DNA of 64,000 nt from Glycomyces sp. NRRL B-16210 (GTDB taxonomy: Bacteria > Actinomycetota > Actinomycetes > Mycobacteriales > Micromonosporaceae): positions 372,001 through 436,000 of the forward strand of contig NZ_JOGR01000003.1 in the NCBI RefSeq assembly GCF_000719515.1, written 5' to 3'. Shown here piece by piece: positions 53,659 through 63,496 of the stretch. The position numbers and the translations under genes are program-made. The notes under the pieces were generated by a model. That model searched no databases. It saw only the letters and a program-made list of their open reading frames with translations, and was not told the origin of the DNA. Each line of letters starts with the position of its first letter. Within the stretch, counting starts at the first letter, position 1.

Positions 53659-53940
53659 GTGAAACTCCCACCGTCTCGCGCCCGGACCGGACGCGTGCCT
53701 TGTGACTACCCATGTGGACTGAATATCGAACCGATCGAGCGTAACCGTGCCGTCTGGCGGCCCCGACCGGGAAAAGCGCGGAGGTGCGACGCGTGACGTC
53801 GTGCAACCGATCCGGCGATGCGAACGCTCCGCCGCGAACTCGGGCGGCGGACGTCGCTCGGTTACGATGCTATCGGAAACCAGGCCGGTGCATCGTCACT
53901 CGACACGGCGGCCACCGCCAGCGAAGGACCTTCTCACACC

Positions 53941-55656
53941 ATGCGTCTCGACTTGCTCCGGAAGCTCTGGAACCACGCCGCCGGGAGCGGCCTCGCGGTG
54001 CTCGCCGTCGCCGCCGCCCCGCTGCCGCGGATCGGAGGGGTCGCCGTCGCGGCGGCCGCGATCGCGCTCCTCGTCTGCTCGCGCGGCGGCGGACTCGCGA
54101 AGCGGACCGTCCCTCGGGCGCTGGCCGTCGCGGCCGTCGTCGTCGCCGGGACGGTGTCGGCCGGCGCGTCGAACCTCGCCGCGGCGCTGCCGCTGCTGCT
54201 GTCGGGACTCGCCCTGCTCGTGCTCGTGTCAGGCGAGCCGCTCCTGGCCAAGGTCATCGCCTCCTCATATCTTGAATCGGTGCACCTGCCGGTGCGCCGG
54301 CCGCTGCCGGACCGCTGGTTCACCCCGAAGCGCGTCGCCGGGGCCGTCTCGGCGCTGACGGCCGCCGTGGTGGCCGGCGGCGCGGCGCTCGTCGCGTCCC
54401 AGGCCGCCTGGGCCCTCGCGATCGCCTGGGCCGGTGCGGGCATCGCCGCGGCTATCACGGCGGGGATCGGGTTCGCGGCGTTCACGGTCGTGCGCGTGCG
54501 CAGCGTGCCGGCGCGGTCGGGCGACCGGGCGACGCGGGAGGCGGTCGAGCGGCTGCGCCCGCAGTTCCTGGTGCACCTCGCCGGGCCGGCCGAGTCGTAC
54601 TTCCACCTCCTCATGTGGCTGCCGTACTTCGACGCGCTCGGCGACCCGTACGTGATCGTGCTGCGCCAGCGCGAACTGCTGGGGCCCCTGGTCGGGCGGA
54701 CGAAGACGCCGATCGTGGTCGCACCGCGCATCACCGATGTCGAGGGCCTGCTCGCCGACTCGGTGCGCGGGGTGTTCTACATGAACAACAGCATGGAGAA
54801 CACGCAGCTGGTGCGGACCGGCAGGCTCACGCACGTGCAGCTCATGCACGGCGACAGCGACAAGCTCGCGAGCCGCAACCCGGTCGCGGCGATGTACGAC
54901 CGGGTCTTCGTCGCCGGGCAGGCCGGGATCGACCGGTACCGCGACCACGGGGTGGACATCCCCGACGAGCGGTTCCGGATCGTGGGGCGCCCGCAGTTGC
55001 AGGCCACGAGGGTCGGGCCGCGTCCGAGCGACGAGGGCGCGCCGGTGGTGCTGTACACGCCGACGTGGACGGGCACTTCGAGCGAGGTCGACTACTCCTC
55101 GCTGCGCATCGGGCGGGCGATCGTGCGGGCGCTGCTCGACCGCGGCGCGACCGTGCTGCTGCGGTCGCACCCGTACACGCGGCACGACCGGTCCGCCGCC
55201 GCACGCGTGGCGGAGCTGGAGCGGCTGCTCGCGGCCGACGCGGAGTCCTCGGGGCGGCGGCACCTGTGGGGCGCGGCGACCGCCGAGGGCATGTCGCTCT
55301 CAGCGTGCATCGACGCGGCGGACTTCGCGGTGACCGACGTCAGCGGGGCGGCCTCGGACTGGCTGTACTCGGGGAAGCCGTTCGCGCTCACCGACATGCA
55401 GGACCTGGGCGAGGCGTTCGGAGAGCGGCTGCCGCTGGCCCGGGCGGCGTACCGGATCGACGCGGCGGGCGAGCGGATCGGCGAGGCGCTGGACGCGATG
55501 CTCGGCGAGGACCCGCTGGAGAAGCAGCGGGATCGCACGCGCACCTATTATCTGGGCGGTTTCCCGCCGGAACGGTGCGTCGAGGTGTTCCTCGACGCCG
55601 CGCGCGAGGTGTACCGGAGCGGGACTGCGGGAGACGCGGAGGCGACGGCGAAGTGA
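53941..55656 (+). CDS. membrane-anchored CDP-glycerol glycerophosphotransferase-like (TagB/TagF) protein
   Basis: 571 residues from ATG at 53941. Residues ~12-175 hold about five membrane segments (for example VAVAAAAIALLVC, ALPLLLSGLALLVLVSG, WALAIAWAGAGIAAAI). The rest is a GT-B polyol-phosphate transferase domain: VQLMHGDSDK, VLYTPTWTGTSSE, LLRSHPYTR and DFAVTDVSGAASDWLYSGKPFA, the family's acid/His residues included. TagB/TagF enzymes transfer glycerol-phosphate from CDP-glycerol in wall teichoic acid synthesis. Here, upstream of a CMP-phosphonate-making operon, it may use another CDP/CMP donor. The N-terminal membrane domain is uncommon for the family. Confidence 0.82.
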   Translation: MRLDLLRKLWNHAAGSGLAVLAVAAAPLPRIGGVAVAAAAIALLVCSRGGGLAKRTVPRALAVAAVVVAGTVSAGASNLAAALPLLLSGLALLVLVSGEPLLAKVIASSYLESVHLPVRRPLPDRWFTPKRVAGAVSALTAAVVAGGAALVASQAAWALAIAWAGAGIAAAITAGIGFAAFTVVRVRSVPARSGDRATREAVERLRPQFLVHLAGPAESYFHLLMWLPYFDALGDPYVIVLRQRELLGPLVGRTKTPIVVAPRITDVEGLLADSVRGVFYMNNSMENTQLVRTGRLTHVQLMHGDSDKLASRNPVAAMYDRVFVAGQAGIDRYRDHGVDIPDERFRIVGRPQLQATRVGPRPSDEGAPVVLYTPTWTGTSSEVDYSSLRIGRAIVRALLDRGATVLLRSHPYTRHDRSAAARVAELERLLAADAESSGRRHLWGAATAEGMSLSACIDAADFAVTDVSGAASDWLYSGKPFALTDMQDLGEAFGERLPLARAAYRIDAAGERIGEALDAMLGEDPLEKQRDRTRTYYLGGFPPERCVEVFLDAAREVYRSGTAGDAEATAK

Positions 55657-55810
55657 AGGCGAACCAACGGGCAGATGACCGCTTGGCGAACGCGTCGCTA
55701 GACTGGCAGCACGCCCCGCTTGCGGCACGAGCCGACGCCGCCTGGTAGCCGCATCCGAGTCCGACCAAGGGCAGCTCAGGGCGAATTCCAGCGCCTATCG
55801 AGGAGATACG

Positions 55811-57121
55811 TTGTCAACACGTCCGACCGTGTATGTGGGGATGAGCGCCGACCTCATCCACCCCGGCCACATCAACATCCTGAACCGCGCGGCAGAGCTC
55901 GGTGACGTCACCATCGGCCTGCTGACCGACGCGGCCATCGCCAGCTACAAGCGTCTGCCCCACATGACGTTCGAGCAGCGCAAAGCCGTCGTCGCGAACC
56001 TGAAGGGCGTCACCGCGGTGATCCCCCAGGAGACGCTGGACTACGTCCCGAACCTCCGCTCGGTCAAGCCCGACTTCGTCGTCCACGGCGACGACTGGCA
56101 GACCGGCGTGCAGCGCGAGACCCGCCAGCGCGTGGTCGACGCCCTCGCCGAATGGGGCGGCGAACTCGTCGAGGTCCCCTACACGCAGGGCATCTCCTCC
56201 ACGCAGCTGAACGCCTCGGTCAAAGAGGTCGGCACGACCCCCGACGTGCGGCTCACGCGGCTGCGCCGCCTGATCGACGCCAAGCCGATCGTGCGCGTCC
56301 TGGAGGCCCACTCGGGTCTGACCGGGCTCATCATCGAGACCGCCCAGGCGGAGCGGGGCGGTCTGAAGGTCGAGTTCGACGCCATGTGGTCCTCGTCGCT
56401 GACCGACTCGACCGCACGGGGCAAGCCGGACATCGAGCTGGTGGACCTGAACTCGCGCCTCCAGACGATCAACGACCTGTTCGAGGTCACCACCAAGCCG
56501 CTCATCTACGACGGGGACACCGGCGGCAAGCCGGAGCACTTCTCGTACACGGTGCGCTCGCTCGAGCGCCTGGGCGTCTCGGCGGTCATCATCGAGGACA
56601 AGGAGGGGCTCAAGCGCAACTCCCTGTTCGGCACCGAGGTGGCGCAGACGCAGTCGACGATCGAGGACTTCGTCCACCGCATCCAGGTGGGCAAGAAGGC
56701 CCAGGTCACCGATGACTTCATGATCATCGCCCGCATCGAGAGCCTCATCCTCGAGATGGGCATGGAGGACGCGGTCACGCGCGCGAAGGCCTACATCGAG
56801 GGCGGCGCGGACGGCATCATGATCCACTCACGGCAGAAGAGCCCCGACGAGATCTTCGAGTTCTGCGAGCGCTTCGCGGCCTTCGAGACGAAGGTGCCGC
56901 TGGTCGTGGTCCCCACCAGCTACAACCAGGTGACCGAAGAGGAGTTCATCGAGCGCGGCGTCAACGTCGTGATCTACGCGAACCAGCTGATGCGCGCCTC
57001 CTACAAGGCCATGTCGGGCGTCGCGAAGTCGATCCTGGAGAACGCCCGCTCGGCCGAGGTGGACTCGCAGATCGCGAACATCAAGGAAGCCCTGGCGATC
57101 ATCCCGGAGAACGAGTCGTGA
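55811..57121 (+). CDS. aepX: cytidylyltransferase-phosphoenolpyruvate mutase fusion
   Basis: 436 residues from TTG at 55811 (GAGGAG five bases upstream). Residues 1-140 are a CTP-type nucleotidyltransferase (HPGH at 17-20, with the TQGISST motif at the end). Residues ~150-436 are PEP mutase: the signature [10 protein letters not shown] (EDKx5NS) at 262-271, [11 protein letters not shown] before it and RIESLI after. The mutase makes the carbon-phosphorus bond (PEP to phosphonopyruvate). The fused transferase should couple the final phosphonate, here probably 2-hydroxyethylphosphonate, to CMP for transfer. It heads a three-gene operon and is coupled to the decarboxylase by a GTGA overlap. Confidence 0.93.
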   Translation: MSTRPTVYVGMSADLIHPGHINILNRAAELGDVTIGLLTDAAIASYKRLPHMTFEQRKAVVANLKGVTAVIPQETLDYVPNLRSVKPDFVVHGDDWQTGVQRETRQRVVDALAEWGGELVEVPYTQGISSTQLNASVKEVGTTPDVRLTRLRRLIDAKPIVRVLEAHSGLTGLIIETAQAERGGLKVEFDAMWSSSLTDSTARGKPDIELVDLNSRLQTINDLFEVTTKPLIYDGDTGGKPEHFSYTVRSLERLGVSAVIIEDKEGLKRNSLFGTEVAQTQSTIEDFVHRIQVGKKAQVTDDFMIIARIESLILEMGMEDAVTRAKAYIEGGADGIMIHSRQKSPDEIFEFCERFAAFETKVPLVVVPTSYNQVTEEEFIERGVNVVIYANQLMRASYKAMSGVAKSILENARSAEVDSQIANIKEALAIIPENES

Positions 57122-58242
57122 TCGAGCCCGGACGCTTCATCGACCAGCTCACGGAGCTGGGCGTCGAGTTCTACACGGGCGTGCCCGACAGCCTGCTCAA
57201 GCAGCTGGGCAGCCACATCATGGCGACGCTGCCGCGCGAGCGGCACGTCATCGCCGCGAACGAGGGCGCCGCCGTGGGCCTGGCGATCGGGCACTACATG
57301 CGCACCGCGAAGCCCGCGGTCGTGTACCTCCAGAACTCCGGTTTCGGGAACCTGGTGAACCCGGTGCTGTCGCTGGCCGACCCCGACGTGTACGGCATTC
57401 CGATGCTCGTGGTCGTCGGCTGGCGGGGCCAGCCGGGCGTGAAGGACGAGCCGCAGCACGTCAAGCAGGGCCGGGTGCAGGAGGCGCTGCTGGACGCGGC
57501 CGGGCTGCCGTGGGCGGTCCTGCCGAAGGACCCGGACGCGGCCGACAAGGCCGTCGCCGAGGCCCTGGCGACCGCGACCGAGCAGTCCTCGCCGTTCTTC
57601 CTGCTGGTCGAGAAGGGCACGTTCGCGGACGGGGAGAAGGTGGCCTCGCCGAAGCCGGCGCTCGCCAGCCGCGAGGAGGCGCTCATCGCCGCGGCCGAGG
57701 CCGTCGGGTCCGAGGCCGCGATCGTGTCGACCACGGGGATGCTCAGCCGCGAGCTGTTCGAGTACCGCGAGCGGGTCGGCGGCGACGGCGACCGGGACTT
57801 CCTGACGGTGGGCGGGATGGGGCACGCCTCGTCGATCGCCCTGGGCGTGGCGATGGCCGAGCCCGACCGCGAGGTGTGGTGCTTCGACGGCGACGGGGCC
57901 CTGCTCATGCACTTGGGCTCGCTCGCGGTGATCGCCGACCACGCGCCGTCGACGTACTTCCACATCGTGTTCAACAACGGCGTGCACGACTCGGTCGGCG
58001 GGCAGCCGACCTCGGTCGGCGTCGTGGACGTGGCGGCGGCGGCGAAGGCCCTGGGCTACCGCTACGCCGCCTCGACCGAGGACTTGAGTTCGCTGCCGGA
58101 GCAGATCGCGGCGCTGCGCGCGGCCGGCGGTCCGGCGCTGCTGGAGTTGAAGGTCAAGCCGGGCAACCGGAAGGACATCGGCAGGCCCACGCGGACGCCG
58201 GCCGAGGCCAAGGCCGCGTTCATGGGCGCCCTGGCGAAGTAG
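57118..58242 (+). CDS. aepY: phosphonopyruvate decarboxylase
   Basis: 374 residues. TPP-dependent: N-terminal [12 protein letters not shown] with [14 protein letters not shown] (the catalytic Glu of TPP enzymes) and the C-terminal TPP/Mg motif [15 protein letters not shown]...[21 protein letters not shown] also matches the family. It converts phosphonopyruvate to phosphonoacetaldehyde and CO2, pulling the unfavourable PEP mutase step forward. GTG start overlaps the mutase stop by 4 nt; the reductase begins 2 nt after its stop. Confidence 0.93.
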   Translation: MIEPGRFIDQLTELGVEFYTGVPDSLLKQLGSHIMATLPRERHVIAANEGAAVGLAIGHYMRTAKPAVVYLQNSGFGNLVNPVLSLADPDVYGIPMLVVVGWRGQPGVKDEPQHVKQGRVQEALLDAAGLPWAVLPKDPDAADKAVAEALATATEQSSPFFLLVEKGTFADGEKVASPKPALASREEALIAAAEAVGSEAAIVSTTGMLSRELFEYRERVGGDGDRDFLTVGGMGHASSIALGVAMAEPDREVWCFDGDGALLMHLGSLAVIADHAPSTYFHIVFNNGVHDSVGGQPTSVGVVDVAAAAKALGYRYAASTEDLSSLPEQIAALRAAGGPALLELKVKPGNRKDIGRPTRTPAEAKAAFMGALAK

Positions 58243-58244
58243 CG

Positions 58245-59405
58245 ATGTCGACTTCAGTCTTCGCCGACCGGGACGTCCGGTTCGGCGCGCACGCGATCGA
58301 GCTCGTCGGCGCCGTCGCCGGCGGGCTCGGCGCCCGCCGGGTCCTGCTGGTGCGCGGCAAGCGCTCGTTCGCCGACTCGGGCGCCGACCGGCTGCTGCCG
58401 GGCCTGGAGCGGGTCGCCGAGGTCGAGCAGTGGAGCGATTTCGCGCCGAACACCGACGCGGCCGACCTGGTGGTCGGCCTGCGCCTGGTGGAGCGGTTCG
58501 ACCCCGACCTGATCGTCGCCGTCGGCGGCGGTTCGGCCATGGACATGGCGAAGCTGCTGTGCGCCTACCGGGGCGTCACCGACGCCGAGGAGCTGCACGC
58601 GAGGATCCGGGCCGGAGCGGCGGTGGCCGAGCGCGGGACGCGTCTGGTGCTCGCGCCGACGACGAGCGGTTCGGGCAGCGAGGCGACGCATTTCGCGGTC
58701 GTCTACATCGGCGACGCGAAGTTCTCGATCGCCGGCCCGGGGATGCTCCCGGACGCGGTGGTCCTGGACCCGGCGCTGACGGTCTCCGGCTCGCCCTACC
58801 AGCGGGCCACCTCGGGGGTCGACGCGATCGCGCAGGCCGTCGAGAGCCTGTGGGCGCAGGGGGCGAGCGAGGCGAGCCGCGATTACGCGCGGGCGGCCCT
58901 GGAGCTGCTCGTGCCCGCGATCGAGGGGTTCGTCAACGAGCCCGGGCTCGGCTCGGCGCGGCCGATGGCGCTCGGCGCGCACCTCGCGGGCCGGGCGATC
59001 GACGTGTCGAAGACGACCGCGGCGCACGCGCTGTCGTACGGGATCACGAAGGGCTACGGGCTCAGCCACGGCCACGCCGTGGGCGTGACGCTGGGCGCGT
59101 TCATCGAGTCCCACGCCGAGGCGGCCGACGCGCGGTTGCAGCCCGGGATCGACGCGGGGGTCCACCGCGCGGTCATGGGCGAGATCCTCGGCGCGTTCGG
59201 CGCGGGGGACGGCGCCGAGGCGCGGGAGCGGTTCGACGACCTCATGCGGCGCGTGGGGCTGAAGACCGGCCTGACCGCCGCGGGGGCCGACACGCCGCAG
59301 GCGCGCGCGGCTTTGGCGGCGGGCGTGAACGTCGAACGCCTCGGGAACAACCCGGTGGCTTACACGGCCGAGGAGCTGGCGCTGCTGCTGCGGGCCCTCG
59401 ACTGA
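58245..59405 (+). CDS. phosphonoacetaldehyde reductase (iron-containing alcohol dehydrogenase family)
   Basis: 386 residues. NAD(P) site GGGSAMDMAK at about residues 95-104, TTSGSGSEAT, then metal ligands in TSGVDAIAQAVES and the His residues in TAAHALSYG and LSHGHAVG. As the third gene after PEP mutase and decarboxylase it should reduce phosphonoacetaldehyde to 2-hydroxyethylphosphonate, as PhpC-type enzymes do. No transaminase for 2-aminoethylphosphonate is present in the window, supporting the hydroxy product. A hairpin follows. Confidence 0.9.
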   Translation: MSTSVFADRDVRFGAHAIELVGAVAGGLGARRVLLVRGKRSFADSGADRLLPGLERVAEVEQWSDFAPNTDAADLVVGLRLVERFDPDLIVAVGGGSAMDMAKLLCAYRGVTDAEELHARIRAGAAVAERGTRLVLAPTTSGSGSEATHFAVVYIGDAKFSIAGPGMLPDAVVLDPALTVSGSPYQRATSGVDAIAQAVESLWAQGASEASRDYARAALELLVPAIEGFVNEPGLGSARPMALGAHLAGRAIDVSKTTAAHALSYGITKGYGLSHGHAVGVTLGAFIESHAEAADARLQPGIDAGVHRAVMGEILGAFGAGDGAEARERFDDLMRRVGLKTGLTAAGADTPQARAALAAGVNVERLGNNPVAYTAEELALLLRALD

Positions 59406-59416
59406 CCGATCGTGCG

Positions 59417-59449
59417 ACGGCCGCGCCCCCGAAGCGGGGACGCGGCCGT
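59417..59449. terminator. bidirectional terminator between phosphonate operon and LicD genes
   Basis: ACGGCCGCG-c-CCCC against CGGGG-a-CGCGGCCGT; about 13 bp with one mismatch, then TTTCG. Situated between convergent stops. Confidence 0.8.
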
Positions 59450-59483
59450 TTCGCAATTCGTCGGCGGCGTGTCGGGCGGTGCC

Positions 59484-61427
59484 TCAGACGGCTCTGCCGG
59501 GCCGTTCGACCCAGCCGTAGAAGGTGCCGGCCGAAGGGGACTCGCGCCGCAGAGCCTCGGCGTAGGCGCGGATCGCGCGGACCTCGCTGAGCACCAGCTG
59601 GGTCCGGCGGACGGTGTGCAGGGTCTCCTTGGAGCGGTAGTACTTGAAGTCCGAGCGGGGCCGGCGCCAGTCGGGGCCGTAGTTCTCGGCCAGGAACGCG
59701 TCCGGGTCGGCCGGGACGTACACCTCAGACCCCGCCAGGACCGCCCGGCGGGCCGGCGCGAAATGCTCGGGTCGCAGGTCGTGGGTGTTGAAGGCCCAGG
59801 CGCGGCCGCGGTGGAACCAGACGGGGTTGACGTCGATGACGTACCCGTCGATGCGCAGGTTGAACGGGCGGCCCTCGAAGCCCACGCCCACGTCGAAGCC
59901 GTGCGCGAGGCAGGACTTCATGATCGCGATGCTGTCGGCCTTGGCCTCCTCCGGGCCGTCGCCGCGCGAGACCAGGGCGATGTCGAAATCGTCGTCGCCG
60001 GGGATGAGCGCGCCGTTGCGGTGGCAGCCCAGCAGCGTGCCGTAGATGAGGAAGGCCTCGCGGCCGAACTCGGACTCGAGGAAGTCGCGGAAGCGCCCGT
60101 AGGCCTTGACGACCCCGGCCTCGTAGTCGGTCGTGGCGTGCGCGGGCGGGGACCAGTGGCCCTTCTTGTTCACCGTCTGGCCCTCGGCGCGCAGCCGCGC
60201 GAACTCGCCGGTGCCGCGCGGGTTGTCGAGGAGGACCGAGTCGGCCATGTCCCCCATCGCCAGGGGGACGCCACCGCAGGTGACGGTGAGGACCGTGGTC
60301 GGTCCCAGCGTCTGGACCACCGGGTGCTTGAAGGCGATCTGGAACTCCGGGCGCCAGCCGGAGGACTTCACGGCGGCGCTCACGATCGGCTCGCCGTCGA
60401 CGTGGAGCGTCACGGTCCGCTCCCGGCCGTGGAAGGTGAAGCCGGCGACGGCGAGGCCGAAGTTCGAGACGCCGACGGTGCAGTGGCCGGCGATGTCGGC
60501 GAGCGCCACGCGGCCCGGGCCGGGGCGCACGGTCAGGGCCAGGCGGTCGTCGGCCTCCTCGCCGGTGCGGGAGACGTAGTCGCGGCGGAACCCCCACAGG
60601 GCCATCCGGTGCTCCGACCAGGAGCGGTCGGCGGCCTCGGCGCGGTCGCACGCGGACTGGTAGGCCGCCGCGGCCTCCTCGCCGCGGCCCGCGGCCTCGA
60701 AGAAGCGGCCGAGCCGGTAGGGGCCCCAGACCCGCTCGGGGTCCTCGGCGACCCGGCGCATCAGTTCGACCCCGGTGTCGAAGGCCTCGCGGCGCGCGGC
60801 CGGATCGGTCGCGGTGAAGACCGCGCCCTCGGGGTCGCCGTCGACGTGGAACGGCACCGTGTGGATGCGCTCGGCCGTCAGCGCCGCGTCGTAGAGCAGC
60901 GCGCCGTCGACGTCGGGGCCTTCGAGCAGGGCCTCGTAGAGCAGCAGGGCCTCGGGCCAGGCGCCGAGACTGCACTTGAGTTCGGCGAGGCGCCGCTTGA
61001 GGGCGGGGTCCTCGATCGCGGCTGGGCGTTCGAGCAGGGCGATCGCCTCGGGCACGCGGTCGAGCTGCGCGTAGAGGTCGGCGAGTCCCTTGAGGAACTC
61101 CGCATCGCCCACGCCGTCTTCGAGCAGCGTCTCCATGTCGGCGAGCCGGGCGTCGCGGTCGCCGAGCAGTTGGTGGGTGCGGGCGCGGCGGCGCAGGCAC
61201 GAGCGCCGGTCGGCGGTCCCGGCCGCGAGCGCGGCCGAGTAGGCGTCGCGGGCGCCCGCGATGTCCCCGGCGTGGTGGAGCACCACGCCGAGTCGGAAGG
61301 CGGCGACCGGATCGGACGGCGAGCGGTGCAGGGCGCCGGCGTACGCGCGTCCGGCCAGGCGCCAGCGCCCGGCTCGGTGCAGCAGGCCGCCGGCGCGAAG
61401 CAGGCACCAGGTCATCGGGTTCTTCAT
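59484..61427 (-). CDS. TPR-LicD-family phosphotransferase fusion (copy 1)
   Basis: 647 residues. The N-terminal ~300 residues are helical tetratricopeptide-like repeats (for example AGRAYAGALHRSPSDPVAAFRLG, split across repeats). A beta-rich middle part (about 305-425) follows, then a LicD domain at about 425-640 with YGTLLGCHRNGA and IPGDDDFDIA, the nucleotidyltransferase-fold metal site. NPVWFHRGRAW and PRSDFKYYRS also match. LicD proteins transfer phosphocholine from CDP-choline to glycans. Here, opposite a CMP-phosphonate operon, transfer of a phosphonate or other phospho-group is likely. Paralog of the next gene upstream. Confidence 0.85.
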   Translation of the reverse strand: MKNPMTWCLLRAGGLLHRAGRWRLAGRAYAGALHRSPSDPVAAFRLGVVLHHAGDIAGARDAYSAALAAGTADRRSCLRRRARTHQLLGDRDARLADMETLLEDGVGDAEFLKGLADLYAQLDRVPEAIALLERPAAIEDPALKRRLAELKCSLGAWPEALLLYEALLEGPDVDGALLYDAALTAERIHTVPFHVDGDPEGAVFTATDPAARREAFDTGVELMRRVAEDPERVWGPYRLGRFFEAAGRGEEAAAAYQSACDRAEAADRSWSEHRMALWGFRRDYVSRTGEEADDRLALTVRPGPGRVALADIAGHCTVGVSNFGLAVAGFTFHGRERTVTLHVDGEPIVSAAVKSSGWRPEFQIAFKHPVVQTLGPTTVLTVTCGGVPLAMGDMADSVLLDNPRGTGEFARLRAEGQTVNKKGHWSPPAHATTDYEAGVVKAYGRFRDFLESEFGREAFLIYGTLLGCHRNGALIPGDDDFDIALVSRGDGPEEAKADSIAIMKSCLAHGFDVGVGFEGRPFNLRIDGYVIDVNPVWFHRGRAWAFNTHDLRPEHFAPARRAVLAGSEVYVPADPDAFLAENYGPDWRRPRSDFKYYRSKETLHTVRRTQLVLSEVRAIRAYAEALRRESPSAGTFYGWVERPGRAV

Positions 61428-61493
61428 ATGAGGGCCTTCAGGGTACAGAGGGGTGAGGAAGGGTTGTTAAAGGGCGATTCGGTGCGGTACCGG

Positions 61494-63455
61494 TCAGCGG
61501 AACTCGGGTCGGGACGGGTCGCCGTAGCCGTGGAAGCGCCCGGCCTCGGGGTTGTCGACCTGCGCCTTCTCGGAGTAGTCCAGCAGCTCCTGCACCTCGG
61601 TGGGGTTGAGCTGGGCCTGGCGCAGGACGGTCATGTCCGAGGCGGGTCGGAAGTACTTGAAGTCGGAGCGGGGGGTGCGCCAGTCGGCGCCGTAGTTCTC
61701 GACCAGGAAGTCCTCGGCGCGCTCGGGGATGTAGACCTCCTGGCCGCCCATCTGGGCGGTGACCACGGGCTCGAAGGACTCGCGGCCGAGCTTGTGGGAG
61801 GTGAACGCCCAGGCCTTGCCCTGGTAGAACCAGACGGGGTTGACGTCGAGGGTGACGTTGTCGACCTTGACGTGCATGAGGCGCCCGTCGACGGTGACGC
61901 GGACGTGGAAGCCGCCGCGCACGAGGGCCTTGACGATCTCGATGCCCTCGCGCTTCATGGCCTTGGGGTCTTCGGCGCCGGTGAGGAACGAGACGTCGAA
62001 GTCGTCGTCGCCGGGGATGATCGCGCCGCCGCGGACGCACCCGAGGAGCGTGCCGTAGCACAGGAACGCCTTGACGCCCATCTCGCGCTCGAGGTAGTCC
62101 TTGAGCTTGACGTACCCGGCGACGAGGTCCTTCTCGCGCTTGGGGTTGGCCTTGGCGGGCTTGGAGAGGCGGCCCTTCTTGTTGATCGAGTGGCCGTCGG
62201 CGAGGCGCTTCATGAGGCTGCCGTCGCCGTCGGGGACGCCCACGGCGAAGTCGGCGGCGCCGTTGGGCGCGACGACCGGGCGGTCGCCGCAGGTGATCGA
62301 CAGGACCGACTCGGGCGGGAAGTGCGCCGCGGTGCGGTGGGTGATGACCGAGCGGAACTTCGGCATCCACTGGCCGGGGTCGGCGGTGATCTTCTGGATG
62401 GGCGCGCCGTCGAGGAGGATGGTGAGCTCGTTGCCGAGGCCGTGGCGGAGCACGCCGCTGACGGAGAGGCCGTGGTTGGAGATCTGGGCCTCGACGTAGC
62501 CGGCGGCGTCCTCGCCGACCGGCCGGGCGGGTCCGGGCGCGATGGTGCGGGCCAGGCGCTCGTCGGGCTCCTCGGGGGTGAACTCGCCGGCCTCGTGGGC
62601 GAGGTACTGCTCCCGGAAGGTCCAGGAGGTGATCGACTGGTGGACCCAGGACTGGTTGGCGATCTCGGCGCGGCGCACGGCCTCGCGGTAGTTCGCCCGG
62701 GCGCTCGCGGTGTCCCCGAGGGCCTCTTGGACGGCGGCGAGGCGGAAGGCGGCCCAGACGCGCTTCTCGGAGGAGTCGACGACGGCCTGGATCTGCTCGA
62801 CCGCGAGGGCCCCGCGGGCGTCGCGGCCTTCGGCGGGGGCCGGGACGACCTCGTCGTCGTGGCCGATGCCGAAGGGCATCCGGAAGGCCGATTCGAGCAC
62901 CCCGGTGTAGGCGTTGTTGAGGTCGGAGTCCTTCGGGTCGGCCTCGATGAGGGTCCGGTACAGGTCGGCGGCCTCGTCCCAGCGGGCCAGGTCGGCGTAG
63001 GCCTTGGCGAGGCAGACGAGCGAGGCGGTGCTGGTGTCGCCGGCCTCGACGAGCGCGGCGAGGGCCTCGGCCGCGCCCCTGGTGTTGTCGGTCTCGGACT
63101 CGGCCTTGGCGAGGGTGGAGAGGTACTTGCGGTTGCCCGGCTGGAGGTCGAGGGCCTTGCCGAGGTCGGCGACGGCCTCGGACCACTCGCCGAGCTGGCC
63201 GCGGGCGATCGCGCGCCGGTTGTGGGAGTCGGCGAGGTGGCGGCCGCCGGCCTCGATCGCCGCGGTGTAGGCCTCGACGGCGCCGTGGAAGTCGCTCAGG
63301 CGCTCGCGGACGCGGCCGAGCCGGAAGGCGTAGTCGGCGTTGCGCGGCTGGGCGGCCGCGGCTTTCCCGTAATAGCGTCCGGCCATGCCCCAGCGCTCGA
63401 ACCGGTCGCACAGGCCTCCGATTCGGGCCCAGACCGGGCTCAGGTTCATGTTCAT
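61494..63455 (-). CDS. TPR-LicD-family phosphotransferase fusion (copy 2)
   Basis: 653 residues from ATG at 63455. The start is chosen because MNMNLSPVWARIGGL lines up with the start of copy 1; an in-frame GTG at 63500 overlaps the upstream stop by 4 nt and is possible. N-terminal TPR repeats (NADYAFRLGRVRERL, SHNRRAIARGQLGEW) span about 1-290, a beta-rich middle part about 300-430, and LicD about 430-645 with YGTLLGCVRGGA and IPGDDDFDVS. Many segments match copy 1 (NKKGRLSKPA vs NKKGHWSPPA; DVNPVWF; PRSDFKY), so the two arose by duplication of the whole fusion. Probably in an operon with the TagF-like gene. Confidence 0.86.
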   Translation of the reverse strand: MNMNLSPVWARIGGLCDRFERWGMAGRYYGKAAAAQPRNADYAFRLGRVRERLSDFHGAVEAYTAAIEAGGRHLADSHNRRAIARGQLGEWSEAVADLGKALDLQPGNRKYLSTLAKAESETDNTRGAAEALAALVEAGDTSTASLVCLAKAYADLARWDEAADLYRTLIEADPKDSDLNNAYTGVLESAFRMPFGIGHDDEVVPAPAEGRDARGALAVEQIQAVVDSSEKRVWAAFRLAAVQEALGDTASARANYREAVRRAEIANQSWVHQSITSWTFREQYLAHEAGEFTPEEPDERLARTIAPGPARPVGEDAAGYVEAQISNHGLSVSGVLRHGLGNELTILLDGAPIQKITADPGQWMPKFRSVITHRTAAHFPPESVLSITCGDRPVVAPNGAADFAVGVPDGDGSLMKRLADGHSINKKGRLSKPAKANPKREKDLVAGYVKLKDYLEREMGVKAFLCYGTLLGCVRGGAIIPGDDDFDVSFLTGAEDPKAMKREGIEIVKALVRGGFHVRVTVDGRLMHVKVDNVTLDVNPVWFYQGKAWAFTSHKLGRESFEPVVTAQMGGQEVYIPERAEDFLVENYGADWRTPRSDFKYFRPASDMTVLRQAQLNPTEVQELLDYSEKAQVDNPEAGRFHGYGDPSRPEFR

Positions 63456-63496
63456 GGCAATCGCGCTCCATCGTAAGCGGGCAGGAGGGGGGAGGT

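Noticed and set aside
59412..63476. 1354-codon open frame on the plus strand opposite the TPR-LicD genes
   Set aside because: Shadow of the two LicD genes; low-complexity Gly/Val/Asp composition, no domain.
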